Source of the DNA: Pseudoalteromonas flavipulchra NCIMB 2033 = ATCC BAA-314 | GTDB lineage: Bacteria; Pseudomonadota; Gammaproteobacteria; Enterobacterales; Alteromonadaceae | DNA: 64,000 nucleotides | Reading direction: 5' to 3' | NCBI GenBank assembly: GCA_000814665.1 | Contig: JWIH01000017.1 | Coordinates: forward strand, 62,001-126,000 | Shown: positions 27,424-37,225 of the stretch, one piece after another | Numbering within the stretch: the first letter of the stretch is position 1 | Layout: every line of letters starts with the position of its first letter | The notes under the pieces: generated by a model | What the model saw: only the letters and a program-made list of their open reading frames with translations | Databases searched by the model: none | Told to the model about the DNA's origin: nothing | Made by a program: the position numbers and the translations under genes

Positions 27424-29292
27424 ATGATAAAAAAACGGCCGACGATTAGGGATCATTCTGCCGAGGCTAACCTCTTTGCGAGACGGGCCTTTGTCGGCTT
27501 TGTTTTTGTCGTTATTATTGTTGGGATCTTGTTTCACAATGTCTACAAACTTCAGGTGACTGAGCACGAGACCTATCGTACCCGCTCCAACGATAACCGT
27601 ATAAAAGTCATACCGGTCGCCCCTAATCGTGGTCTGATTTACGACCGCAATGGTGTCTTGCTCGCCGAAAACCGCCCTGTTTACAACCTTGAAGTGATCC
27701 CTGAAGATGTCGAAGATCTCGAAGCATCATTAGCTTCTGTACGTCAACTCATCGAAATTTCTGAGCAAGAAGTAGAAGATTTCAAAAAGGAAATCAAGCA
27801 TAACCGCCGCTTCAAAAGCCAAGTACTAAAGGGTCGTCTGAATGAAGAAGAAGTTGCGATCCTCTCGGTTAACCAACACCGCTTACCCGGCTTTAGCGTT
27901 GAAGCTCGATTGTCCCGTTATTATCCTTATGGCGATACCCTCACTCATGCCCTTGGCTATGTCGCAAAGCTCAATAAAGAGGAACTCTTTGACTTAGAAC
28001 TAGCAGGCAAAGACACGAACTATCGTGCCACCCATGATATCGGTAAGCTCGGCGTCGAGAAGTTTTATGAAGAACAGCTACACGGTATTGTGGGCTCTCG
28101 TCGCGTCGAGGTGAATAATCGCGGTCGTATCATTCGCACATTAAGTATGGAAACGCCGCAACCAGGTAAAGACTTGGTACTAACGCTTGATATCGGCTTG
28201 CAACAAATCGTCCAACATGTACTAAAAGACACCCGAGGCGCGATCATCGTTATGGATCCACGAGATGGCGGAATTTTAGCGCTCTATTCTAACCCAAGTT
28301 ACGACCCAAATCTGTTCGTTCACGGGATCAGCGGCAAAGACTACCGAGCCTTGCTCAACCCAGACAGACCACTTATCAACCGTGCAACTCAAGGCCGTTA
28401 TGCACCTGCTTCCACAGTGAAGCCCCATCTCGCGGTGCTTGCACTGGAAGAAGGTGTTGTCACCGAAACAACCAAAATTTGGGATCCCGGCTTTTTTCAA
28501 ATTCCCAATGTAAAACATAAATGGCGTGACTGGCGTCCTTGGGGCCATGAGCATGTTGATGTATATAAGGCTATTGAGCAGTCTTGCGACACCTATTTTT
28601 ATGAAGCTGCATATAAACTCGGCATAACTAAAATTAGCGACTTTATGAACCAGTTTGGCTTTGGTGAGCTTTCGGGTATCGATATTCATGAAGAAACCTC
28701 CGCCATTTTGCCATCCGTTGAATGGAAAAGAGAACGTTTTAAAGAGTCGTGGTACCCGGGAGATACGATTTCTGTTGGGATAGGGCAAGGTTACTGGACT
28801 GCCACTCCAATGCAAATAGCGAACTCGCTGAGCATTTTGGTCAATAAAGGCATACACCGCCAGCCTCACTTAGTACAAATTTCTAAGCAAGACACTGAAG
28901 TAGAACAATTATTTACGGAAGAAAAACCGCCTGTTGTGTTGAAAAACCCTTATCACTGGGATATCGCATTAAAAGCCATGCACAACACAGTAAAAATAGG
29001 TACCGCGAAAAGTGCATTTAAGGGCGTGACCTATGATCACGCTGGTAAAACAGGTACCGCGCAAGTTATCAGTATTGCTCAAGGCGAAAGGTACAATGCC
29101 GAGAAGCTGAAAGAAAAACACAGAGACAATGGTATCTACGTGGGTTTTGCACCTTTTGATGACCCTCAAATTGTTATCACTGTGGTTGTAGAAAACCAAG
29201 GTGGTGGTAGTGCTATCGCAGCGCCAATGGCACGCCAAGTGATGGATTATTACTTTTCAGCCTACCCGCTTGAGAAGGAGCAACAGCAATGA
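27424..29292 (+). CDS. mrdA: Penicillin-binding protein 2 (elongasome transpeptidase)
   Basis: 622 residues. A single N-terminal membrane anchor (about 22-42) is followed by a pedestal domain and a transpeptidase domain. The active serine is Ser330 in PASTVKP, at the same number as in E. coli PBP2. SxN is within EQSCDTY and KTG is at 542-544 in HAGKTGTAQV. It cross-links peptidoglycan during rod elongation. The stop overlaps mrdB (ATGA). Confidence 0.98.
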   Translation: MIKKRPTIRDHSAEANLFARRAFVGFVFVVIIVGILFHNVYKLQVTEHETYRTRSNDNRIKVIPVAPNRGLIYDRNGVLLAENRPVYNLEVIPEDVEDLEASLASVRQLIEISEQEVEDFKKEIKHNRRFKSQVLKGRLNEEEVAILSVNQHRLPGFSVEARLSRYYPYGDTLTHALGYVAKLNKEELFDLELAGKDTNYRATHDIGKLGVEKFYEEQLHGIVGSRRVEVNNRGRIIRTLSMETPQPGKDLVLTLDIGLQQIVQHVLKDTRGAIIVMDPRDGGILALYSNPSYDPNLFVHGISGKDYRALLNPDRPLINRATQGRYAPASTVKPHLAVLALEEGVVTETTKIWDPGFFQIPNVKHKWRDWRPWGHEHVDVYKAIEQSCDTYFYEAAYKLGITKISDFMNQFGFGELSGIDIHEETSAILPSVEWKRERFKESWYPGDTISVGIGQGYWTATPMQIANSLSILVNKGIHRQPHLVQISKQDTEVEQLFTEEKPPVVLKNPYHWDIALKAMHNTVKIGTAKSAFKGVTYDHAGKTGTAQVISIAQGERYNAEKLKEKHRDNGIYVGFAPFDDPQIVITVVVENQGGGSAIAAPMARQVMDYYFSAYPLEKEQQQ

Positions 29293-30395
29293 GCCCGCTG
29301 AATAAGCCACGTTCGCTATTCGAAAAAGTCCACATCGACCTACCATTATTTGCAGCCTTGATCACTATGATGATTGGTAGCCTTGCGATTGTTTATAGTG
29401 CTAGTGGACAAGATATGGGCATGATGATGCGCCACGGCACACGCATGTTTGGTGCGTTAGTTGCCATGCTATTTATGGCGCAGTTTTCCCCCAATACACT
29501 TAAGCGTGTGGCTATTCCGGTTTACCTCTTAGGTCTTGGCATGCTCGTCGCAGTGCTGTTTTTTGGAGTCAGTAGTAAAGGGGCTCAGCGCTGGCTTGAT
29601 TTAGGCATTACCCGCTTTCAACCTTCTGAAATAATGAAGCTAGCAGTGCCCATGACGGTCGCTTGGTTTATTGGCCGCTCTCACTTACCTCCTAGTATTT
29701 TGAATTTAACAATCGGCTTTGCGATTGTATTAGTGCCAACCATTCTGATCAAAGAGCAGCCCGACTTGGGTACTTCTATCTTAATCGCCAGCTCTGGTAT
29801 TTTTGCGCTCTTTTTAGCTGGGTTAAGTTGGCGTTTAATCGGCTCTGGTTTGTTACTCGCGGTACCCGGAGGCTATGCGTTTTGGCATTACGGAATGCAT
29901 GCCTATCAAAAGCAACGTGTTCTGACCTTTTTAGATCCAGAAAGCGACCCGCTGGGTTCTGGTTACCATATTATCCAATCGAAAATTGCGATTGGCTCCG
30001 GTGGCGTTGAGGGCAAAGGCTGGCTGCACGGAACACAATCTCAATTAGAATTTTTACCCGAGCGCCATACCGACTTTATCTTCTCGGTGTTGAGCGAAGA
30101 ATTTGGCTTGTTGGGTGTCACTATTTTACTCAGCTTGTATCTTTTTATAATTGGTCGCGGATTGTATATCGCAGTGCAAGCACAAGACGCTTTCAGTAAG
30201 CTGCTTGCAGGAGCACTGACATTAACCTTCTTCGTCTATGTCTTTGTAAATATCGGAATGGTTTCTGGTCTCTTGCCAGTAGTCGGTGTACCTCTGCCCC
30301 TAATTAGCTATGGTGGCACATCGATGGTGACCTTAATGGCCGGTTTTGGCATTATTATGGCAATCGCAACAGATAAGAGGATGTTGTTAAAATAA
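29289..30395 (+). CDS. mrdB: Peptidoglycan glycosyltransferase RodA
   Basis: 368 residues with about ten membrane segments, of the SEDS family. Signatures include IKEQPDLGTSILI, SRFQPSEIMK-like TRFQPSEIMKLAVP, and HTDFIFSVLSEEFGLLG, which carries the essential acidic residue. It polymerises glycan strands together with PBP2. The last base overlaps rlpA (TAATG). Confidence 0.98.
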   Translation: MSPLNKPRSLFEKVHIDLPLFAALITMMIGSLAIVYSASGQDMGMMMRHGTRMFGALVAMLFMAQFSPNTLKRVAIPVYLLGLGMLVAVLFFGVSSKGAQRWLDLGITRFQPSEIMKLAVPMTVAWFIGRSHLPPSILNLTIGFAIVLVPTILIKEQPDLGTSILIASSGIFALFLAGLSWRLIGSGLLLAVPGGYAFWHYGMHAYQKQRVLTFLDPESDPLGSGYHIIQSKIAIGSGGVEGKGWLHGTQSQLEFLPERHTDFIFSVLSEEFGLLGVTILLSLYLFIIGRGLYIAVQAQDAFSKLLAGALTLTFFVYVFVNIGMVSGLLPVVGVPLPLISYGGTSMVTLMAGFGIIMAIATDKRMLLK

Positions 30396-31168
30396 TGACA
30401 GTTCGTATTACCCTAATTTCAAAACTGGTTTTAGTATTTGCCCTGTTAAGCGTGCTCAGCGCTTGTGGAAGTCGCTATCATATTCGCCATGATAAAGCGC
30501 CACTACGCGAGCCTACCGAACTGGAAATGCAGGATGCCATTGTCACCAACGAGAAAAAGAGCGTGAGTGCCAATCGCCCCTACACTGTTCTTGGAAAACG
30601 TTACACACCAATCTCAGACGAACATGGGTATCAACAACAAGGTACTGCTTCGTGGTACGGCCGTAAATTCCATGGCTACCACACCTCCAATGGTGAAATT
30701 TTTAATATGTTCGATATGACAGCGGCACATAAAACGCTGCCACTTCCTAGCTTTGCCAAAGTAACAAACTTAGACAACGGACGCTCTGCTATCGTTAGAA
30801 TTAACGACCGAGGTCCATTCCACGACGATAGATTAATCGACCTGTCTTACGCTGCAGCCTATAAGCTAGGCTATCACCTTCAGGGTACAGCGCGCGTTAA
30901 GGTCGAAGCTATTACTCTATCGCGCGAGTCTCCAAGGCTAACCTATGTACAAGTTGCTGCTGGCAGTAAACTTGAGAACATACAGTTATTAGCAGGTCAG
31001 TTAAAACAAGAACTGGGGTTAGGTACACCCATCACGTTTGAAAACAACCTGTACAAGCTTAGAGTCGGCCCAATTACCGACGACAATCAAGCACAATCTT
31101 TACTAAAAACCTTACAACAAGGTCAATTTAGTCGTGCTTTCTTGCTTTACAGTGAGCAGGAACTTTAG
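30395..31168 (+). CDS. rlpA: RlpA: septal-ring lipoprotein with DPBB and SPOR domains
   Basis: 257 residues. The lipobox LLSVLSAC gives lipidated Cys24. A double-psi beta barrel follows (GTASWYGRKFHGYHTSNGEIFNMFDMTAAHKTLPLP and RINDRGPFHDDRLIDLS). It contains the conserved His and Asp positions of RlpA lytic transglycosylases. A C-terminal SPOR-like domain (about 180-255) binds denuded glycan. It cleaves naked glycan strands in some bacteria; activity varies between species. Confidence 0.95.
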   Translation: MTVRITLISKLVLVFALLSVLSACGSRYHIRHDKAPLREPTELEMQDAIVTNEKKSVSANRPYTVLGKRYTPISDEHGYQQQGTASWYGRKFHGYHTSNGEIFNMFDMTAAHKTLPLPSFAKVTNLDNGRSAIVRINDRGPFHDDRLIDLSYAAAYKLGYHLQGTARVKVEAITLSRESPRLTYVQVAAGSKLENIQLLAGQLKQELGLGTPITFENNLYKLRVGPITDDNQAQSLLKTLQQGQFSRAFLLYSEQEL

Positions 31169-31209
31169 AATAACCGCAATGAATGCCGATAAACAAAAAA
31201 GCGAGCATA

Positions 31210-32373
31210 ATGACTTCTATCAAACCAAAAATCGTTAAAAAAGTCCTTGGACTGGTATGCACTTTCTCTATTATGAGTGCCAGTGCACAAATTATTCCTT
31301 CGCCGCCGCAGATTAATGCGAAAGGCTATTTCCTTGTTGATTTCACAACTGGAAAGGTGATTGCAGAAGGTGAAGCCGATACTAAGCTAGCGCCAGCAAG
31401 TTTAACCAAAATGATGACCAGTTATGTTATTGGTACTGAAATCGCGGCAGGTAACATTAGTCCATCTGATCAGGTCACCATTAGCGAAAAAGCGTGGGCT
31501 AAGAACTTTCCAGGTTCATCGGTGATGTTTATCGAAGTGGGTAAGCAGGTCAGTGTTGATGACTTAAACCATGGGATCATTATTCAATCAGGTAATGATG
31601 CTTGTGTTGCAATGGCCGAGCACATTGCTGGTAGTGAAAGTGCGTTTGCCGATCTGATGAATGCACATGCTGAAAAGCTAGGCATGACGAATAGTCACTT
31701 TATCAATAGCCATGGCCTAGACACCGATGAGCATTACACCACTCCAAGAGACATGGCAACTCTAGGTGCCGCGCTTATTCGTGATGTACCTGATGAATAC
31801 GCTTTATATAAGAAAAAGTCTTTTTCATACAACGGCATAAAGCAGTATAACCGTAACTCACTACTTTGGGATGCAAGCCTTGAAGTGGACGGCATTAAAA
31901 CCGGCCACACCTCGGATGCCGGCTACAGCCTTGTTACTTCAGCGATTAAAGATGATATGCGTCTTGTTGCGGTAGTCATGGGCACAGAAAGTGAGCGTGC
32001 ACGTAAAGTTGAAAGCAAAAAATTGCTTAACTACGGCTTTCGTTTCTTTGAAACCATCACTCCTTACCAAGCTGGTGACGCTTTTGCCGATCAGCGCGTA
32101 TGGATGGGTAACAAAGAAACCGTATCGCTTGGCATTATGGAAGACACGCCAATCACTATTCCACGTGGTCAAAGTAAGAACTTAAAGGCTAACTTTGAGC
32201 TAGATAAGACGCTCGAAGCACCGCTAGCAAAAGGCACTAAAGTTGGTACTTTGTTCCTACAACTTGAGGGTGAAGATGTAGCACAATACCCACTGGTTAC
32301 GCTTGAAGAGATCCAAGAAGGTGGATTCTTTAGCAAGATCTACGACTACCTACGTTTACAGATCTCGCAATAA
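31210..32373 (+). CDS. dacA: D-alanyl-D-alanine carboxypeptidase (PBP5/6)
   Basis: 387 residues from the preferred start at 31210 (MTSIKPKIVKK, leading to a signal peptide cut after SASA). A longer start at 31183 lacks a ribosome site. Catalytic motifs: SLTK (Ser64 by this start), SGNDAC and KTGHTSDAG. The C-terminal domain ends in an amphipathic helix (FSKIYDYLRLQISQ) that anchors it to the inner membrane. It trims pentapeptides of peptidoglycan. It is the last gene before a strong terminator. Confidence 0.97.
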   Translation: MTSIKPKIVKKVLGLVCTFSIMSASAQIIPSPPQINAKGYFLVDFTTGKVIAEGEADTKLAPASLTKMMTSYVIGTEIAAGNISPSDQVTISEKAWAKNFPGSSVMFIEVGKQVSVDDLNHGIIIQSGNDACVAMAEHIAGSESAFADLMNAHAEKLGMTNSHFINSHGLDTDEHYTTPRDMATLGAALIRDVPDEYALYKKKSFSYNGIKQYNRNSLLWDASLEVDGIKTGHTSDAGYSLVTSAIKDDMRLVAVVMGTESERARKVESKKLLNYGFRFFETITPYQAGDAFADQRVWMGNKETVSLGIMEDTPITIPRGQSKNLKANFELDKTLEAPLAKGTKVGTLFLQLEGEDVAQYPLVTLEEIQEGGFFSKIYDYLRLQISQ

Positions 32374-32391
32374 CCCCATTTTATGTAAGTG

Positions 32392-32419
32392 AACGCCTCA
32401 TCATGAGGCGTTTTTTTTT
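32392..32419 (+). terminator. Terminator of the mrdA-dacA run
   Basis: A stem of at least 9 bp (AACGCCTCA, 32392-32400, and TGAGGCGTT, 32404-32412) with a tri-nucleotide loop and a run of nine T residues. Confidence 0.95.
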
Positions 32420-32537
32420 GCGTCAAAAATGATAGAATGCGGCCAATAAATGACGACCATGGCAACTCAAGGCTTGAAAGAGCCGCTAAGTAACCAAATA
32501 AAGGCGTCAGCAAGTAGTTCGTTGTGAGGATACCGTC

Positions 32538-32816
32538 GTGGTAAAACCAGTTAAAAATACTAAGTTTGATGAATACTTAGAATTTCCTTGCCCATTTACA
32601 TTCAAGATTATGGGCCTAGCAAATGTCAATTTGACGGATCAGATCCTAGCTAAACTGCAGGTTATTGCACCGGGTGATTATGCACCAAAGGTTAAACCAA
32701 GCAGCAAAGGCACCTATGAAGCCGTATCTCTTGTCGTTACTGTAACCAGCAAAGAGCATATCGAGCAGATTTATACCGAGATCGGTGGCATCGAAGACGT
32801 CCGTTACATCCTGTAG
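32538..32816 (+). CDS. ybeD: YbeD family protein (DUF493)
   Basis: 92 residues starting at GTG, with GAGG 8 nt before. It has the small ferredoxin-like fold of E. coli YbeD ([22 protein letters not shown]). It lies between dacA and lipB, as in many gammaproteobacteria, and may regulate lipoate formation; function not established. Confidence 0.93.
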   Translation: MVKPVKNTKFDEYLEFPCPFTFKIMGLANVNLTDQILAKLQVIAPGDYAPKVKPSSKGTYEAVSLVVTVTSKEHIEQIYTEIGGIEDVRYIL

Positions 32817-32835
32817 TTGTTAAGGACCCCTAGTT

Positions 32836-33489
32836 ATGGAATCTCGTAAGTTAATTGTGCGCCAACTCGGCCTTTGTAGTTACGAGCCAATTTGGCACAA
32901 AATGCAATCTTTTACCGATGAGCGTGATGACACCACTGCGGATGAAATCTGGCTGGTGGAACATGAGCCTGTTTTTACACAAGGTCAAGCCGGTAAAGAA
33001 GAGCATGTCTTGGCGCCAGGCGACATTCCCGTCGTAAAAGTGGATCGCGGTGGTCAAGTTACCTACCACGGTCCTGGGCAACAAATGCTTTATGTACTGC
33101 TCAACTTACGACGATTGAAAATAGGGGTACGTGAACTTGTCACTTGGCTAGAGGAAAGCATTATCGACTCCCTAAAAGAATATGGGATAGAGGCTTATGC
33201 TAAAGCCGATGCACCAGGTGTATACGTCAACGATAGCAAGATAGCATCTCTTGGACTTAGAGTCCGCCGTGGCTGCTCGTTTCATGGTCTCGCACTCAAC
33301 GTTAATATGGACCTTGGTCCATTTTTACGAATAAACCCTTGTGGTTATGCGGGCATGAATATGGTGCAAAGTAGCGAAATTAATGGACCTCAAACCGTCG
33401 CTGATGCGGGGGCTGGTCTGGTAAAACACATGCTAAAACGCATTAATGCTGAGCATGTCGAATACACTGAAGGGTTTGAAAACGTATGA
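32836..33489 (+). CDS. lipB: Octanoyltransferase
   Basis: 217 residues. It transfers octanoate from acyl carrier protein to lipoyl domains. Catalytic residues are Lys135 in [11 protein letters not shown] and Cys169 in NPCGYAGM, identical in number to E. coli LipB, with the substrate motif [11 protein letters not shown]. The last 4 nt overlap lipA. Confidence 0.98.
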   Translation: MESRKLIVRQLGLCSYEPIWHKMQSFTDERDDTTADEIWLVEHEPVFTQGQAGKEEHVLAPGDIPVVKVDRGGQVTYHGPGQQMLYVLLNLRRLKIGVRELVTWLEESIIDSLKEYGIEAYAKADAPGVYVNDSKIASLGLRVRRGCSFHGLALNVNMDLGPFLRINPCGYAGMNMVQSSEINGPQTVADAGAGLVKHMLKRINAEHVEYTEGFENV

Positions 33490-34451
33490 GTAAACCAGTC
33501 AAAATGGAGCCAGGGGTAAAGCTCCGCGATGCTGAAAAAATGGCATTGATCCCAGTTAAAGTCATGCCAACAGAACGCGAAGAAATGCTGAGAAAGCCTG
33601 AGTGGTTAAAGATCCGTTTGCCAAAATCAAGTGAACGTATCGATGGCATTAAACAAGCAATGCGAAAGCACGGCTTGCACTCTGTTTGTGAAGAAGCGTC
33701 TTGCCCTAACCTTTCTGAGTGCTTTAATCACGGTACAGCAACCTTTATGATTTTAGGTGCAATTTGTACTCGCCGCTGTCCATTCTGCGATGTGGCCCAC
33801 GGTCGTCCATTAAAACCTGACGCCCAAGAGCCGGAAAAGCTTGCACTTACCATCAAAGACATGAAGTTGAGCTACGTTGTTATTACCTCTGTTGACCGTG
33901 ATGATTTGCGCGACGGTGGTGCGCAGCACTTTGCTGACTGTATTCGTGAGATCCGTAAGCACAACCCAGGTATTACAATCGAAATTCTTGTGCCTGATTT
34001 CCGTGGTCGTATGGATAGAGCTTTAGAGATCTTAAGTGAAACACCACCAGATGTATTCAACCACAACCTTGAAACTGCACCAAGACTTTACAAGCTAGCG
34101 CGTCCAGGCGCCGATTATAAGTGGTCGCTCGAATTACTACGCCGCTTTAAAGAAGCGCATCCAGAAGTAAGAACTAAATCAGGCCTGATGGTTGGACTAG
34201 GCGAAGAAATCTCTGAAATTGAAGAAGTCTTAAGAGACTTGCGCGAGCATAACGTAGATATGCTTACCGTAGGCCAATATCTGCAACCTTCAAAGCACCA
34301 CTTGCCAGTCAAGCGCTACGTGCCACCGGTTGAGTTTGATGGGCTAAAAGAGTATGCCGACGAAATAGGCTTTAGCCACGCAGCTTGCGGACCATTTGTA
34401 CGCTCTAGCTACCATGCAGATCAGCAAGCCGCCGGTAAAGAAGTAAAATAA
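33486..34451 (+). CDS. lipA: Lipoyl synthase
   Basis: 321 residues, radical-SAM enzyme inserting two sulfurs into octanoyl groups. The auxiliary cluster cysteines are Cys68, Cys73 and Cys79 ([12 protein letters not shown]), and the radical-SAM CxxxCxxC is Cys94, Cys98 and Cys101 (CTRRCPFC). All six match E. coli numbering. It starts within the lipB stop. A hairpin follows. Confidence 0.99.
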   Translation: MSKPVKMEPGVKLRDAEKMALIPVKVMPTEREEMLRKPEWLKIRLPKSSERIDGIKQAMRKHGLHSVCEEASCPNLSECFNHGTATFMILGAICTRRCPFCDVAHGRPLKPDAQEPEKLALTIKDMKLSYVVITSVDRDDLRDGGAQHFADCIREIRKHNPGITIEILVPDFRGRMDRALEILSETPPDVFNHNLETAPRLYKLARPGADYKWSLELLRRFKEAHPEVRTKSGLMVGLGEEISEIEEVLRDLREHNVDMLTVGQYLQPSKHHLPVKRYVPPVEFDGLKEYADEIGFSHAACGPFVRSSYHADQQAAGKEVK

Positions 34452-34485
34452 CTTCTGCTACGAACTTAAGTTCAAGTAACACGGA

Positions 34486-34515
34486 TATTGCTCCTAGTCG
34501 TCAGCAGGAGCAATA
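34486..34515 (+). terminator. Hairpin after lipA
   Basis: A 10-bp stem (TATTGCTCCT, 34486-34495, and AGGAGCAATA, 34506-34515) with a 10-nt loop. The following sequence is not T-rich, so termination efficiency is uncertain. Confidence 0.6.
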
Positions 34516-34593
34516 CCCATACAATTTCCAACTTCCCCTCTACGCATTCATGTAAATTCAATGTAAAATAGCCAAAATTCCCTTAATTTACAC

Positions 34594-34653
34594 CCTTGTA
34601 TAGCCAGAGCGTTTTAGTGGTAACAAGGCTTTAATTATCCCCAGCTCAGGTTA
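34594..34653. mobile_element. Internally deleted MITE relic, inverted
   Basis: In the opposite orientation to the two full copies. Sequence 34594-34628 matches the inner part (CCTTGTATAGCCAGAG, with GTTTTAG and AACAAGGC following). This jumps directly to the terminal part (34625-34653, 27 of 29 bases matching, ending CAGCTCAGGTTA). The middle of the element is missing, as is the other terminus. It lies just upstream of the TPR gene. Confidence 0.7.
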
Positions 34654-34667
34654 CTTAGAATAATAAT

Positions 34668-35744
34668 ATGGAATACGGACCAATCAGCTTTTACGCTATT
34701 TTTATTGCCGTTGTGGTACTTGGAGGCAGCTTAGGCGGGCTCTTACAAGCGATGCGTTCAACGTCGTCATATAAGTTTCGCAAACCTAAGTTTAAGAGTG
34801 CGAATAGCGCCGCCCCAGAGTATTGGGACTTAGGTGGATTCGGTGTCATTCTAGCCGGTGTGATCTCAGCATTTATGGCAATCGGTGTGCTCACCATGGC
34901 GGGCGCTGCTGACTTCAGCCCAGTCAGTAAGTATGCATTTAAATCATATCAAAATGGGGAGCACGACTCCCACCATCAAAACAATGACGAGATACTCATT
35001 CCCGTGGCGATGTTCTCATCTGCACATAACGATAACGCCGTTGAGATCAACCGTATCATCAAAGTGGTCGTTGAGCACAATTTGAAGCGGGAAAACGATT
35101 CAATTACCGGTTCTGATAAAGCATTTTGGACTTGGATTAAAATCTTTTCATTCTCTATTTTAAGCGGTTTTGGTGGTGTAGGACTCGTTTCTAGCGCCTA
35201 CAAGCGCTACGTTGGCGAAGATGAATTCAATGACATCCAACAAAAGGTTAAAGAAGAGTATGAAATAGCACGTAAGAATACCGTAGAAATCGCACTCCAA
35301 CGCGCTAGGGAATTGATTGCAAACACACAATACGATGAAGCAATTAAGGTTTGTGATGACATTCTTACCAACATTCATCCAAACCATGCAAGAGCAATTG
35401 GCATAAAAGCCAGAGCACTCAGCCGAGATGGTAAGCTCGCAGAAGCCATCAAGCTGCTAGAAAGCGCACTTTCCATCTCAGATATGAGTGAGTCCGTCAG
35501 AGCTCGTATGCATTGGAATATAGCCTGTTACCAGACTCGTATAGATTTTAGCGAAGGCTTACCTGAGGAGCTAGATTGTATGGTCCGGACGCTGGGTGAA
35601 ATCCGCAGCCATTTGGAGCGTGCAATTGCGCTTGATGAGCATTTAAGATTGAAGCTACCTGACGGTGAGAGTGACCTTATTGTACTAAAGTCGCTCAGTT
35701 CGAGAGGTCAAGATTGGTTTGACAATTTAGTACGAGCGCAATAG
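34668..35744 (+). CDS. Membrane protein with C-terminal TPR-like repeats
   Basis: 358 residues of unrecognised family. Membrane segments are predicted at about 7-28, 61-83 and 157-175. A loop of about 75 residues rich in His and Asn (QNGEHDSHHQNNDE) lies between the second and third. The C-terminal half is helical with TPR-like repeats (about 205-300: IALQRARELIANTQYDEAIKVCDDIL, HPNHARAIGIKARALSRDGKLAEAIKLLESAL). A scaffold or regulatory role is possible but not supported. It starts 14 bp after a MITE end, without a clear ribosome site, and is followed by two hairpins. Confidence 0.75.
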   Translation: MEYGPISFYAIFIAVVVLGGSLGGLLQAMRSTSSYKFRKPKFKSANSAAPEYWDLGGFGVILAGVISAFMAIGVLTMAGAADFSPVSKYAFKSYQNGEHDSHHQNNDEILIPVAMFSSAHNDNAVEINRIIKVVVEHNLKRENDSITGSDKAFWTWIKIFSFSILSGFGGVGLVSSAYKRYVGEDEFNDIQQKVKEEYEIARKNTVEIALQRARELIANTQYDEAIKVCDDILTNIHPNHARAIGIKARALSRDGKLAEAIKLLESALSISDMSESVRARMHWNIACYQTRIDFSEGLPEELDCMVRTLGEIRSHLERAIALDEHLRLKLPDGESDLIVLKSLSSRGQDWFDNLVRAQ

Positions 35745-35825
35745 ACTCTTAGGTAAGTTAGCTTGATACGGTGCATTTTCATGAGAGATGAAGACTTTAT
35801 ATAAAAGTTAAAGGTACAAGCACAA

Positions 35826-35892
35826 ACTCACTGGATGAAAATACCAGTGAGTAGAATAAGCCGCATATTGATATGCGGCTTATTTGTTTTTA
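35826..35892 (+). terminator. Two tandem hairpins after the TPR gene
   Basis: The first is a 9-bp stem (ACTCACTGG, 35826-35834, and CCAGTGAGT, 35844-35852). The second is a 13-bp stem (AATAAGCCGCATA, 35855-35867, and TATGCGGCTTATT, 35872-35884) followed by TGTTTTT. The second is a convincing intrinsic terminator. Confidence 0.85.
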
Positions 35893-35997
35893 ACGCATAA
35901 ATTTTATGCGCGAATTGGTATTAGCAGCAAAACGGTTTCATTTCCTCGCTATTCGTTATATCTTGCCTCACCAGATAATAATAATCAGGGGCAAAAC

Positions 35998-37200
35998 GTG
36001 CTTAAGAATAAAACTTTGGGCAGCATGCTGATTGTAGCAGGTACTACAATTGGCGCGGGTATGCTCGCCCTCCCTATTGCATCAGCAGGACTCGGCTTTT
36101 CTACCGCTATCGCATTATTAGCAATCACATGGTTGTTAATGACCTATACCGCTTTGCTTATGTTGGAAGTACATCAATACGCAGATCAAGACGCAACGCT
36201 AAATACACTGGCGAAAAACTTGCTCGGTAAAACGGGCCAATATGTCGCTAACTTTTCTATGGTATTTTTATTCTATGCACTGTGCGCAGCTTACATCGCG
36301 GGAGGTGGTGCACAACTTCAAAGCAAACTGGTTAGTGTACTAGGTGACGGGATCACTCCCCAACTCGGTTCAGTATTGCTTGCTGTTATCATAGCAACCA
36401 TAGTGACATTAGGCACAAGTACTGTCGACAAGCTTAACCAGTTACTATTTACCATTAAAGTTATCGTGCTCGCGAGTTTGTTTTTTATCCTGACTCCCTA
36501 TGTTCATGGCCAACATCTTATCGATATGCCAGTGGAGCAAGGACTTGTTATTGCGGCAATTCCTGTAATTTTCACTTCATTTGGGTTTCATGGCTCAATC
36601 CCATCAATCGTTAAGTACGTGGGCGTAGATATCCGCCAATTACGTAAAGTAATGATGTTTGGTGCTTCCCTCCCGCTTATCATCTATGTATTTTGGCAAC
36701 TACTAAGCCAAGGTGTTATGGGGCAAGAGAGCTTAATGGCAAGTGAGGGGCTGCCGGGTTTTGTCACTAGTATTTCGTCTATCGCACACAACGACAACGT
36801 ACAATTATTTGTGACGGTTTTTGCAGATCTTGCTCTCGCGACTTCATTCTTAGGTGTTAGTCTCGGCTTATTTGACTTTTTTGCAGATGCCTTTAAAAAG
36901 CAAGATACCAAGAAAGACCGTGTAAAAACGGCGTTCATTACCTTTTTACCACCGCTTGGCTTTGCCCTCTTTTATCCAAAGGGCTTTATCATGGCACTGG
37001 GATATGCGGCAATTGCGCTCGTGGTGTTAGCGGTATTTCTACCAGTTGCTATGGTATGGAAACAGAGAAAAGTTAGAGGTAATGATGGATATCAGGTTAA
37101 AGGTGGTACGCTTGGACTAGGACTTGCCGCCATTTTTGGTGTGATGATCATCACCTCTCAGCTAATGCAAATGGCTGGCCTTATTCCAAGTTTAGGGTGA
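35998..37200 (+). CDS. Aromatic amino acid permease (TyrP/Mtr type)
   Basis: 400 residues from the GTG at 35998, which has AGGGG at 6 nt; the longer frame from 35884 runs through the upstream terminator and was rejected. About eleven membrane segments. The HAAAP-family N-terminus LGSMLIVAGTTIGAGMLALPIASAG is clear, and length matches TyrP (403). It imports tyrosine or tryptophan with protons; the exact substrate is not settled. Confidence 0.92.
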   Translation: MLKNKTLGSMLIVAGTTIGAGMLALPIASAGLGFSTAIALLAITWLLMTYTALLMLEVHQYADQDATLNTLAKNLLGKTGQYVANFSMVFLFYALCAAYIAGGGAQLQSKLVSVLGDGITPQLGSVLLAVIIATIVTLGTSTVDKLNQLLFTIKVIVLASLFFILTPYVHGQHLIDMPVEQGLVIAAIPVIFTSFGFHGSIPSIVKYVGVDIRQLRKVMMFGASLPLIIYVFWQLLSQGVMGQESLMASEGLPGFVTSISSIAHNDNVQLFVTVFADLALATSFLGVSLGLFDFFADAFKKQDTKKDRVKTAFITFLPPLGFALFYPKGFIMALGYAAIALVVLAVFLPVAMVWKQRKVRGNDGYQVKGGTLGLGLAAIFGVMIITSQLMQMAGLIPSLG

Positions 37201-37225
37201 GCATTATCAAGCCGACGTAGGCCTA

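Noticed and set aside
35884..35997. Extended start of the aromatic permease
   Set aside because: It runs through the upstream terminator; the GTG at 35998 has AGGGG and gives the family length.
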